A DNA stretch of 8,506 nucleotides from Bacillota bacterium (GTDB lineage Bacteria; Bacillota_I; Bacilli_A; RF39; UBA660), in contig JAGZRP010000026.1 in assembly GCA_018381595.1 (NCBI GenBank), forward strand, positions 1 through 8,506. Direction: 5' to 3'. The notes beneath the pieces were generated by a model. That model saw nothing but the letters and a program-made list of their open reading frames with translations, did no database searches and was not told the DNA's origin. Numbering within the stretch: the stretch's first letter is position 1; each line of letters starts with the position of its first letter. The position numbers and the translations under genes were made by a program. This document shows, one piece after another, positions 1 through 5,438 of this stretch.

Positions 1-293
1 ATACCGATTGAAATGAGTGCAAAGAAGAAATAAATTGGCACAAAGTAAATATTTAACAATACACGAATTGTGTGACCTATCACTCCAACTTCAAATACAG
101 AAACTGCCAGTTTTGGAGAAAAGATGCAAGCCAAACAATAAGTCCCAACAAAAGGGAAAATGACTGCAAAAAAGATAATAAAAATAGCGATGATTGTCTT
201 AAAAAATGTCTTTAAATAAAAAACATCTAAAGTCTTTAATAAAACAATAAAACATACAAATGCTAATAATAAAAATATAACGAAATAAATCAT
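1..293 (-). CDS. Unrecognised multi-pass membrane protein, N-terminal fragment
   Basis: An open frame starts at ATG 293-291 and runs off the left edge; 97 residues are visible. I do not recognise the family. The translation is very hydrophobic, with likely membrane segments at about residues 2-19, 33-58 and 82-97 and only short polar loops (for example K20-K32). It starts MIYFVIFLLLAF and has a conspicuous Cys pair, C53 and C56, near the end of the second segment. The start is supported by AGGTGG at 303-298, four bases upstream of the ATG. This ribosome binding site overlaps the rsmA stop codon, so the gene is probably cotranscribed and translationally coupled with rsmA. In B. subtilis the gene after ksgA is yabG, a sporulation protease, and this protein does not look like it. 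Low-GC codon use matches its neighbours. Total length and function cannot be judged from this window. Confidence 0.75.
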   Translation of the reverse strand, partial: MIYFVIFLLLAFVCFIVLLKTLDVFYLKTFFKTIIAIFIIFFAVIFPFVGTYCLACIFSPKLAVSVFEVGVIGHTIRVLLNIYFVPIYFFFALISIG

Positions 294-297
294 GTTA

Positions 298-303
298 CCA
301 CCT
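298..303 (-). promoter_or_regulatory. Ribosome binding site of the downstream membrane gene, overlapping the rsmA stop
   Basis: AGGTGG on the minus strand (303-298) lies four bases before ATG 293. It shares bases with the rsmA stop codon TAG (304-302). A ribosome finishing rsmA would sit on this site, which argues for translational coupling. Confidence 0.75.
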
Positions 304-1135
304 ATTTCTGATATCCATTGGCAATATGAACAAATACTTCTAATAATAATTGTTCTGCACGCACAGATAAATCATACCCTTTCTCTTTTAATAATGACTC
401 TATTTGAGATAAATCATACGCTTTTAAATTATTTCGAATGGTTTTTCTCTTTTGTTTAAAACTATCTTTTACAAGTTGAAAGAAAAATGTCTCATCCTTT
501 AATAAGATATCATTTTCTTTCCTTTTTAATTCAACAACAATACTATCGACATTTGGTTTTGGCAAGAATACATTACGACTGACATCAAGAAGCTTTCGTA
601 CATCAAAATAATAATTTAAAAAAACAGTTAAAGAACCATAATCTCTAGTCCCAGATACCGCCTTCAAACGGTCTCCCACCTCTTTTTGAACCATCACTAC
701 TATTTTATCTACTGGTAATTTCTCTTCAATTACTTTCATAATGATTGGAGTTGTAATGTAATATGGTAAGTTGCCAATCACGTATAATTTTTCAAAAGAA
801 TATTCTTTCATTTTTTCTCTCACATTTGCTTTTAGAAAGTCCTCATAAACAACTTCAACATTCGAATAAGGTTTTAACTGTTCTTCTAATACATTCTCAA
901 GAGAAGTATCAATTTCATAACAAAGTACATTTTTCGCACTCTCACATAAACCAACCGTCAGAGAGCCTGCTCCTGGACCAATTTCTAAAACCATCGTTTT
1001 ATCATCAATATCTGATGAAGACACAATTTTTTGTATGATATTCGCATCTACAATAAAATTTTGTCCATAATTTTTCTTAAAACGAAATTGATGTTCTTTT
1101 AAATTTGATTGCATTTTCTTTGGTGAATAATCCAT
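302..1135 (-). CDS. rsmA: 16S rRNA (adenine1518/1519-N6)-dimethyltransferase RsmA/KsgA
   Basis: RsmA dimethylates two adjacent adenines in the 3'-terminal hairpin of 16S rRNA, using S-adenosylmethionine, during late 30S assembly in the cytoplasm. The 277-aa length fits the family (E. coli KsgA is 273 aa). Visible motifs, in order: the KNYGQNF entry signature at residues 21-27; SAM-binding motif I EIGPGAG at 51-57; acidic motif II YEID at 73-76; motif III ED at 98-99; catalytic motif IV NLPYYI at 122-127; then QKEVGDRL and the helical C-terminal domain (NVFLPKPNVDS, KQKRKTIRNNL) that grips rRNA. ATG 1135-1133 is preceded by GAAGGGGGA with a 5-base spacer, and a strong promoter lies just upstream, so the gene is transcribed independently of the 3D-domain gene. 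Met8 is an alternative start but has no comparable ribosome binding site. The following membrane gene is coupled to it. Loss of this enzyme causes kasugamycin resistance in other bacteria. Confidence 0.97.
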   Translation of the reverse strand: MDYSPKKMQSNLKEHQFRFKKNYGQNFIVDANIIQKIVSSSDIDDKTMVLEIGPGAGSLTVGLCESAKNVLCYEIDTSLENVLEEQLKPYSNVEVVYEDFLKANVREKMKEYSFEKLYVIGNLPYYITTPIIMKVIEEKLPVDKIVVMVQKEVGDRLKAVSGTRDYGSLTVFLNYYFDVRKLLDVSRNVFLPKPNVDSIVVELKRKENDILLKDETFFFQLVKDSFKQKRKTIRNNLKAYDLSQIESLLKEKGYDLSVRAEQLLLEVFVHIANGYQK

Positions 1136-1156
1136 GATACTCCCCCTTCTTGTTTT

Positions 1157-1185
1157 ATTATATCTGATTTTCTATTGACTTTCAA
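1157..1185 (-). promoter_or_regulatory. Sigma-A promoter of rsmA
   Basis: On the minus strand, -35 TTGAAA (1185-1180) and a perfect -10 TATAAT (1162-1157) are separated by 17 bases. The expected start point is near 1150, leaving a leader of about 15 bases that is filled by the GAAGGGGGA ribosome binding site. This makes rsmA independent of the upstream gene, which ends in its own terminator. Confidence 0.85.
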
Positions 1186-1216
1186 TGAAAAAAAGAGCTT
1201 GACAAAATTAATTGAT

Positions 1217-1276
1217 TCATTTCCTTATGAGAAAATATACAAATGCACATTCTGCCTCACTATGTCCATCACACAT
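1217..1276 (-). other. Doubtful 19-codon ORF in the rsmA upstream gap; possible dispersed intergenic element
   Basis: The 299-base gap between the 3D-domain gene and rsmA holds the rsmA promoter, the upstream gene's terminator and about 200 bases without an assigned role. Within that stretch the minus strand encodes a 19-residue peptide starting MCDGHSEAECAF and ending FLIRK before TGA. A TAG lies immediately upstream in frame, and there is no convincing ribosome binding site. Its base composition is less AT-biased than the flanks. From memory, similar peptide strings turn up as spurious translations of intergenic repeats in gut Firmicutes. I cannot verify this here, so I do not call a gene. 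The rest of the gap (about 1280-1405) is AT-rich with nothing I can interpret. Confidence 0.3.
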
Positions 1277-1409
1277 CTATATTTCTTTTTTCTTATTTCA
1301 AACTGATTAGAAGAAAAAATGATTGAAAAATAAAATAGTTTCTATTTGAAATCTCTTACTTTTCAATTTGTATCAACTATCATTTTTCTGTAGGAAAAAT
1401 TGAGCATAG

Positions 1410-1436
1410 AAAAAAGAACAATCACTTGTTCTTTTT
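1410..1436 (-). terminator. Rho-independent terminator of the G5/3D-domain gene
   Basis: Arms AAAAAGAACAA (1436-1426 on the minus strand) and TTGTTCTTTTT (1421-1411) are perfectly complementary over 11 bp around a 4-base loop, and the strand continues with T. The 5' arm begins inside the TAA stop codon. The stem is AU-rich, but the U-tract is good. Confidence 0.8.
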
Positions 1437-2142
1437 AAAACCCATATCTTTTAATATTAAATTTTATATTACTTCCACCAGGTGTTGTTGTGTTTCTTGC
1501 ATCACTTTGACTTGCATATGCAAGATCTATCCAAACACTACGGTTATTTTCCCAAGCTTTTTGCATACTCGTTCCACCATCTAGAACAACTCCTAAAAAT
1601 GGAGGATTGATACCATTATCAATTTCAATAATTGTTCCACATGGAAATGCAGTTCTTGCTGCTGCTAAAATACGTACATCACCGTATTCATCGTCATGAT
1701 AATAAATTCCGTTATATATTAAACTATGTTTCGTACCTGCTTTTGTCTTACAAGCAACATTTCCTACCTTGCTACATCCAGGACAATCAGGTCCATACCC
1801 TGTCATTTTTCCAACATAAGCTGCTTTTCCACCAATTCCTACTTGAACAACAGAAGGAACCATCTCTTCTACAATTTGAGAAGTACCAGTAGCAGTTGGC
1901 GCTAAAAGACCATCTTTTCCAACGGATACTACTTTAGTAACACCATTGGGTAATTTTTTTGTATATACTGTTTGGGTTTCACGTGTAATCACTTGATTTT
2001 CAATATTCAAATTCATATTTTTCGTTGGATTTTCGATTGCTACTTTATGATTTTGAAGTCCAACATTATTAAAAATTGAAATTGCTGTAACCATAATCAA
2101 GCTTAACCATTTACCCACCAATTGCAGTAAATATACATTCAT
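1435..2142 (-). CDS. Short YabE-like cell-wall protein with G5 and 3D domains
   Basis: This 235-aa protein has a hydrophobic N-terminal segment (about residues 5-25) acting as a signal or membrane anchor, so the rest should face the wall. Residues about 52-105 look like a G5 domain (ITRETQTVYTKKLPNG, then a VGIGGK end). Residues about 112-232 look like a 3D / RlpA-type double-psi beta-barrel: GYGPDCPGC at 115-123, PCGT at 167-170, LDGG at 187-190, WIDLAY at 204-209. 3D-domain proteins act on peptidoglycan, as in resuscitation factors and MltA-type lytic transglycosylases. B. subtilis YabE, at the same locus position, is much longer (437 aa) and carries DUF348 repeats that are missing here. 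Asp188 and Asp206 match two of the three signature aspartates; the first (AVDP in typical members) reads AAAR here. Cys120, 123, 131 and 168 may form disulphides or bind metal. GAGGTGA precedes the ATG by 6 bases. It has its own promoter and terminator, hence a monocistronic unit. Confidence 0.8.
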   Translation of the reverse strand: MNVYLLQLVGKWLSLIMVTAISIFNNVGLQNHKVAIENPTKNMNLNIENQVITRETQTVYTKKLPNGVTKVVSVGKDGLLAPTATGTSQIVEEMVPSVVQVGIGGKAAYVGKMTGYGPDCPGCSKVGNVACKTKAGTKHSLIYNGIYYHDDEYGDVRILAAARTAFPCGTIIEIDNGINPPFLGVVLDGGTSMQKAWENNRSVWIDLAYASQSDARNTTTPGGSNIKFNIKRYGF

Positions 2143-2178
2143 AAAGTTTCACCTCAAGCTTATTTATAAACTAGATAA

Positions 2179-2207
2179 AGTATATCAAAATTGGATTTTC
2201 AAGTCAA
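2179..2207 (-). promoter_or_regulatory. Sigma-A promoter of the G5/3D-domain gene, inside the tatD 3' end
   Basis: -35 TTGACT (2207-2202) and -10 TATACT (2184-2179) are spaced 17 bases apart on the minus strand. The elements overlap the last codons and stop of tatD. The expected start is near 2172, giving a leader of about 30 bases. No terminator was seen between tatD and this gene, so some tatD read-through is also likely. Confidence 0.8.
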
Positions 2208-2955
2208 ATTGACGAACTGCAGTTGCAGTCGTTATTTCATATACCTTTTCTATTGGAACTTCCTGAATCTCAGAAATTTTTTTCGCAACATATTCGATAT
2301 TTTTGGGTTCATTTTCTTTTCCCCGATATGGTTCTGGGGAAAGATAAGGACTATCTGTTTCTAATAATAATGAATTTAAAGGAAGTTCTTTTACAACCTC
2401 AACTAATTTCTTACTGTTTTTGAATGTTAAGACACCACCAATACCAAAGAAGCATCCTAATTTTAAAAACTTACGTGCCAATTCTACATGATATCCATAG
2501 CAATGAAGAATGACTGAAAAACTACCATCCATCACCTCTTTTAATATATGATATGTATCTTCTGCTGCATCTCTACTATGAACTACACAAGTTAATCCGT
2601 GTTTTTTCGCGAGCGCTAATTGTTTTCGAAATACTTCTATTTGTAAATCACGATTATCTTTCGTGTAATGATAGTCTAGGCCAATTTCCCCAATCCCTAC
2701 TACTTTATCATCATGAATATGATTCTCAATAAAATCTAATGTTTCCTGATAGTTATCTGTCACCTCTTCGGGATGTAATCCTATCACACCATATACGTTT
2801 TCATATTTATGAATGATTTTTAGTGTTTCCTTCATATTTTCCAAGTTCGTAGCACTCGTAATCATGATATTATGACCCATGTGTTCAATAATTTCATTCA
2901 AATGTTCTTCAGTTTCATATTCTTCTTTTAATAAATGACAATGTGTATCAATCAT
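2185..2955 (-). CDS. tatD: TatD-family metal-dependent DNase
   Basis: TatD proteins are cytoplasmic TIM-barrel hydrolases with 3'-5' exonuclease activity linked to DNA repair and DNA turnover. The 256-aa length matches B. subtilis YabD (255 aa). Metal ligands are all visible: DTHCH at residues 3-7 (His5, His7), GEIGLDY at 89-95 (Glu90), VVHSRDA at 124-130 (His126), HCYGY at 151-155 (His151) and ETDSPYL at 199-205 (Asp201). GLHPEE (59-64) and the C-terminal TTATAVRQF (a variant of the usual ATANAxRLF) also fit. The frame stays open 21 codons further upstream, but the start at ATG 2955-2953 is chosen because GGAGGG sits 5 bases before it and MIDTHCH is the family's normal N-terminus. A terminator hairpin lies directly upstream of that ribosome binding site. 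Position between metG and the 3D-domain gene matches the B. subtilis order. Confidence 0.95.
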   Translation of the reverse strand: MIDTHCHLLKEEYETEEHLNEIIEHMGHNIMITSATNLENMKETLKIIHKYENVYGVIGLHPEEVTDNYQETLDFIENHIHDDKVVGIGEIGLDYHYTKDNRDLQIEVFRKQLALAKKHGLTCVVHSRDAAEDTYHILKEVMDGSFSVILHCYGYHVELARKFLKLGCFFGIGGVLTFKNSKKLVEVVKELPLNSLLLETDSPYLSPEPYRGKENEPKNIEYVAKKISEIQEVPIEKVYEITTATAVRQFDLKIQF

Positions 2956-2960
2956 AACTT

Positions 2961-2966
2961 CCCTCC
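2961..2966 (-). promoter_or_regulatory. Ribosome binding site that fixes the tatD start
   Basis: GGAGGG on the minus strand (2966-2961) is 5 bases before ATG 2955. It rules out the longer reading that would begin at 3018 inside the 59-codon gene. Confidence 0.85.
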
Positions 2967-2968
2967 AT

Positions 2969-3000
2969 AAAAAAAGTATACCATCTTTTGGTATCCTTTT
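2969..3000 (-). terminator. Rho-independent terminator after the 59-codon gene, abutting tatD
   Basis: On the minus strand AAAAGGATACCA (3000-2989) pairs with TGGTATACTTTT (2983-2972) over 12 positions with one G-A mismatch and a 5-base loop, followed by further T to 2969. It begins one base after the TAG of the 59-codon gene and ends two bases before the tatD ribosome binding site. Confidence 0.75.
2975..2983 (-). promoter_or_regulatory. Candidate extended -10 promoter for tatD inside the terminator
   Basis: The 3' arm of the terminator reads TGGTATACT (2983-2975), a TGn extended -10 with TATACT. No good -35 is visible around 3003-2998. If used, transcription would start near 2968 and the leader would hold little more than the GGAGGG site. 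This would explain how tatD is expressed just below a terminator. Confidence 0.35.
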
Positions 3001-3001
3001 C

Positions 3002-3181
3002 CTACTCCTCAACATCATTCTTTTTCAAATACAAATATCGAATCATACATAATACCATAAATATGACATAGCATAAATCCAATATATTGAACTGTACAAT
3101 CATACTACAAAAAACTAAGAATGTAACAGATCCTAGTACAGTGAGTACTGATCTTACTTCCTTATCTTTTAAAATTGTCAT
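3002..3181 (-). CDS. 59-aa small membrane protein of unknown function
   Basis: The frame runs from ATG 3181-3179 to TAG 3004-3002 and encodes 59 residues. I do not recognise it. The N-terminus is charged (MTILKDKEVR), followed by two closely spaced hydrophobic stretches at about residues 12-30 (SVLTVLGSVTFLVFCSMIV region) and 32-51 (ILDLCYVIFMVLCMIRY region), then a charged tail KKNDVEE. This suggests a two-helix hairpin with both ends in the cytoplasm. Three cysteines (25, 37, 45) lie in or near the helices. Support for a real gene: AGAGGAGA upstream of the ATG with a sensible spacer, a promoter at 3232-3260, and a terminator one base after the stop. It sits between metG and tatD, where B. 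subtilis has no equivalent that I can name. It could be a small regulator or partner of a membrane complex; nothing in the sequence decides this. Confidence 0.7.
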   Translation of the reverse strand: MTILKDKEVRSVLTVLGSVTFLVFCSMIVQFNILDLCYVIFMVLCMIRYLYLKKNDVEE

Positions 3182-3231
3182 GTCCCTTTCTCCTCTTAAT
3201 TTTTTTTCATATAACGTACGACCTATTATTA

Positions 3232-3260
3232 ACTATACAGTATCTCCTTTTTTGTAGCAA
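3232..3260 (-). promoter_or_regulatory. Sigma-A promoter of the 59-codon gene
   Basis: -35 TTGCTA (3260-3255, four of six consensus bases) and -10 TATAGT (3237-3232, five of six) are separated by 17 bases on the minus strand. The start is expected near 3225, about 45 bases before the ATG. It lies downstream of the metG terminator, so the small gene is its own unit. Confidence 0.65.
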
Positions 3261-3287
3261 ATACTTTCGTTCTAAAAATACCGACAA

Positions 3288-3313
3288 TTTACAACATTTT
3301 ACACTAATTTACT
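3288..3313. repeat. Three phased TTTAC hexamers between metG and the 59-codon gene
   Basis: The plus strand carries TTTACA (3288-3293), TTTACA (3298-3303) and TTTACT (3308-3313), each exactly 10 bases apart. They lie about 30 bases upstream of the -35 of the 59-codon gene. The pattern resembles tandem half-sites for an OmpR/PhoB-type response regulator (the B. subtilis PhoP box is a TTAACA-like direct repeat with short spacers). The AT-rich background makes chance possible. Confidence 0.4.
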
Positions 3314-3315
3314 AT

Positions 3316-3350
3316 AAAAAGAAAAAATTGGAAAAATTATTCTCCAATTT
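3316..3350 (-). terminator. Rho-independent terminator of the dut-metG operon
   Basis: AAATTGGA (3350-3343 on the minus strand) pairs with TCCAATTT (3332-3325); three more inner pairs (GAA with TTT, one G-U) leave a TAAT loop that overlaps the metG stop codon. T-rich sequence TTTCTTTTT follows. Weaker outer pairing reaches into the last metG codons. Confidence 0.8.
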
Positions 3351-4899
3351 CTTCTAATTTCTTCTCTTTATCTATACGAGCAAATAAAGGATGTGGCTCA
3401 TTTAACTTGATGCTTTCTCCCAATCCATCAAAGGTATCTAATGAATCAAAACTAGTAACATCTGTATTGATTTGTTCAAAAATGTGTTGAGAAGTCTCTG
3501 GTAAAAATGCTTGTAATAAAACAGCACCATGACGAATTCCCTCTAATAAATGATAAATGACAGTATTTAAGCGTTCTTGGTTAGAAGGGTCTTTTGCTAA
3601 AACCCAAGGTGTCGTCTCATCAATATACTTATTACATCTTCTAAACAAATTAAAGATATCTTCTATTGCATCTGCAACACGAAGTTCATCCATTTTATGG
3701 GTAACTTCCTCCTTAGTTTTCATGATAGTTTGAATAAATTCTTCATCCAATGCTTCTGTTTCTAATGGTTTATGAATATTTCCCAGGAAATATTTATGAC
3801 CCATACTGATGGTACGATTTACTAAGTTTCCAAGGACATTTGCCAAATCAGAATTAATTCGTTCAATCAATAATTCATAAGTAATTGTTCCATCACTAGC
3901 AAATGGAATTTCATGAAGTAAGTAATATCGAATCGCATCGACACCAAAGTATCCAACCAATTCATCTGCATACATAATATTTCCTTTACTTTTACTCATT
4001 TTGTCTTCTCCAAATAAAATCCATGGGTGACCAAAAATTTGCTTTGGAAGTGGTAAATCAAGTGCCATTAACATAATTGGCCAATAAATGGTATGAAATC
4101 TTAAAATATCTTTTCCGATTAAGTGAACATTCGCTGGCCAGTATTTATAAAATTCCTCTTTATGATTTCCATCTACATCGTATCCTAAGAACGTAATATA
4201 ATTGCTTAATGCATCAATCCAAACATAAATGACATGTTTCTCATCAAAGGTAACTGGTACTCCCCAATCAAAAGAGGTTCTAGAAACACATAAATCCTGT
4301 AATCCTGGTTTAATAAAATTATTCATAATTTCATTTTTACGACTTTCTGGTTGAATAAATTCAGGATGTGTCTCAATATATTCTTCTAATCGTTTTGTAT
4401 ATTTACCCAACTTAAAGAAATACGCTTCTTCACTTGCTTTTGTAACTTCACGTCCACAATCTGGACACTTGCCATCTACAAGTTGTGATTCTGTAAAAAA
4501 TGATTCACAAGGTGTACAATACAATCCTTCATATTTTCCTTTATAAATATCACCTTGCTCATATAATTTTTTAAATATTTTTTCTACTTGTTTCACATGT
4601 TCTTCATTGGTTGTACGGACAAATTTATCATAGCTTGTATTCATACAATCCCAAATACGCTTTACTTCTCCAGCAATACTATCTACAAATTCCTGCGGTT
4701 TAATTCCTGCTGCTTCTGCTTTTTGTTGAATTTTTTCTCCATGTTCATCTGTTCCTGTTTGAAAATAAACATCATAACCTTCTAATCTTTTATAACGTGC
4801 AATCGCATCTGCTAAAACAATTTCATAAGTATTTCCAATATGTGGTTTTGCAGAAGTATAAGCAATTGCAGTTGATATATAATACTTTTTCTTTTCCAT
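3337..4899 (-). CDS. metG: Methionyl-tRNA synthetase, short form without C-terminal tRNA-binding domain
   Basis: MetRS charges initiator and elongator tRNA-Met in the cytoplasm. The 520-aa product is a class I synthetase: HIGN (the HIGH motif) at residues 20-23, TGTDEHG at 48-54, a zinc knuckle with Cys128/Cys131 and Cys145/Cys148, the WIDALSNYI methionine-pocket segment at 227-235, and KMSKS at 300-304 with a GEDKMSKSKGN context. The helical anticodon-binding domain covers about 345-510. B. subtilis MetS (664 aa) continues with an EMAPII-like tRNA-binding/dimerisation domain, which is absent here; the gene ends at TAA followed by a terminator, so this is not a truncation by the window. An ORF 16 codons longer exists, but ATG 4899-4897 is chosen because AGGAGG (4914-4909) precedes it and MEKKKYYIST is the normal start. 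Only one base separates the dut stop from this ATG. The operon is controlled by the upstream T-box. Confidence 0.97.
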   Translation of the reverse strand: MEKKKYYISTAIAYTSAKPHIGNTYEIVLADAIARYKRLEGYDVYFQTGTDEHGEKIQQKAEAAGIKPQEFVDSIAGEVKRIWDCMNTSYDKFVRTTNEEHVKQVEKIFKKLYEQGDIYKGKYEGLYCTPCESFFTESQLVDGKCPDCGREVTKASEEAYFFKLGKYTKRLEEYIETHPEFIQPESRKNEIMNNFIKPGLQDLCVSRTSFDWGVPVTFDEKHVIYVWIDALSNYITFLGYDVDGNHKEEFYKYWPANVHLIGKDILRFHTIYWPIMLMALDLPLPKQIFGHPWILFGEDKMSKSKGNIMYADELVGYFGVDAIRYYLLHEIPFASDGTITYELLIERINSDLANVLGNLVNRTISMGHKYFLGNIHKPLETEALDEEFIQTIMKTKEEVTHKMDELRVADAIEDIFNLFRRCNKYIDETTPWVLAKDPSNQERLNTVIYHLLEGIRHGAVLLQAFLPETSQHIFEQINTDVTSFDSLDTFDGLGESIKLNEPHPLFARIDKEKKLEEIGE

Positions 4900-4900
4900 T

Positions 4901-5389
4901 TTATTTTTCCTCCTGATTGGTAGAACCAAATCCACCTTTTCTATCACTTGTGATTTCTTCTTCTCTATCGACCATTAAAAACTTTGTAAAGATTCCTTGC
5001 CCAAATCCCTCATTTTTTTGGACAATATAGTCTTTATCGCTTTCGTTTTTTAAAGTAATATACATATGGCCTTCATTATTATCATTATTGTAATAATCAC
5101 TATCAATAATTCCTACACTATTTGCCATCCGTACACCATGTTTGACCCCCATACTACTGCGGACAAATATCATGAATACTTCGTCTGGTTCCATAGATAC
5201 TTTTACACCAGTTGGAACCTTCATCACTTCTCCAGGATGAATGACAAAATCATAAACCGCTTTAAAATCATATCCAGCACTATGTTTGGTACTACGTGTT
5301 GGTAGTTTCAAATTATCATATGCATTTTTATCATCACAAATATCTTTTTTAAATTGTTCAAAACTAATTTTTTCAAAAAATCTTCCCAT
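4901..5389 (-). CDS. dut: dUTP diphosphatase (dUTPase), trimeric type
   Basis: Dut hydrolyses dUTP to dUMP and pyrophosphate, keeping uracil out of DNA and supplying dUMP for thymidylate synthesis. The 162-aa product shows the five conserved motifs of the homotrimeric family: I, SAGYDFKA at 37-44; II, RSSMG at 77-81; III, GIIDSDYY at 93-100 with the presumed catalytic Asp96; IV, EGFGQGIF at 127-134; V, RKGGFGST at 150-157, which closes over the active site. Motif III is followed by a NNDNNEGH insert, a variant I associate with Clostridia/Bacilli dUTPases. The frame is open 11 codons further upstream, but those bases are the 3' half of the T-box terminator. ATG 5389-5387 with GGAGGAGA four bases before it is the true start. 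It is first in an operon with metG, an unusual partnership, so dUTPase expression should respond to methionyl-tRNA charging. Confidence 0.95.
   Translation of the reverse strand: MGRFFEKISFEQFKKDICDDKNAYDNLKLPTRSTKHSAGYDFKAVYDFVIHPGEVMKVPTGVKVSMEPDEVFMIFVRSSMGVKHGVRMANSVGIIDSDYYNNDNNEGHMYITLKNESDKDYIVQKNEGFGQGIFTKFLMVDREEEITSDRKGGFGSTNQEEK
4909..4914 (-). promoter_or_regulatory. Ribosome binding site of metG within the dut coding end
   Basis: A perfect AGGAGG (4914-4909 on the minus strand) lies inside the last codons of dut. The metG ATG (4899) follows the dut TAA (4903-4901) by one base. This fixes the metG start and implies translational coupling. Confidence 0.9.
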
Positions 5390-5393
5390 ACTA

Positions 5394-5401
5394 TCTCCTC
5401 C
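5394..5401 (-). promoter_or_regulatory. Ribosome binding site of dut
   Basis: GGAGGAGA (5401-5394 on the minus strand) lies 4 bases before ATG 5389 and directly after the T-box terminator's U-tract. It excludes the longer start at 5422, which lies within the terminator. Confidence 0.9.
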
Positions 5402-5404
5402 AAT

Positions 5405-5438
5405 AAAAAAATCACATCCCAATATAAGGACGTGATTT
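5405..5438 (-). terminator. T-box conditional terminator
   Basis: AAATCACGTCC (5438-5428 on the minus strand) pairs with GGATGTGATTT (5419-5409), 11 bp with one G-U, followed by a run of T to 5405. It is mutually exclusive with the antiterminator formed by the T-box core. Because no other terminator follows spoVT, it may also end spoVT transcripts. Confidence 0.9.

Noticed and set aside
1199..1228. Plus-strand TTGACA at 1199-1204 as a promoter, possibly for an antisense RNA to the YabE-like gene
   Set aside because: No acceptable -10 lies 16-18 bases downstream, and there is no plus-strand gene to serve. An antisense RNA to yabE is known in B. subtilis, but I see no ECF-type promoter here to support one.
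2956..3018. Longer tatD start at 3018
   Set aside because: The extra 21 codons cover the terminator and the end of the 59-codon gene and lack family similarity; GGAGGG marks ATG 2955.
3175..3357. Plus-strand 60-codon frame rich in Phe, Leu, Tyr and Lys
   Set aside because: It has no ribosome binding site, runs through the metG terminator and opposes a better-supported minus-strand gene; it is a by-product of AT-rich DNA.
4900..4947. Longer metG start at 4947, overlapping dut
   Set aside because: The added residues do not match MetRS, and AGGAGG precedes ATG 4899.
5390..5422. Longer dut start at 5422
   Set aside because: It begins inside the T-box terminator, and the peptide MGCDFFIGGDS is just translated terminator sequence.
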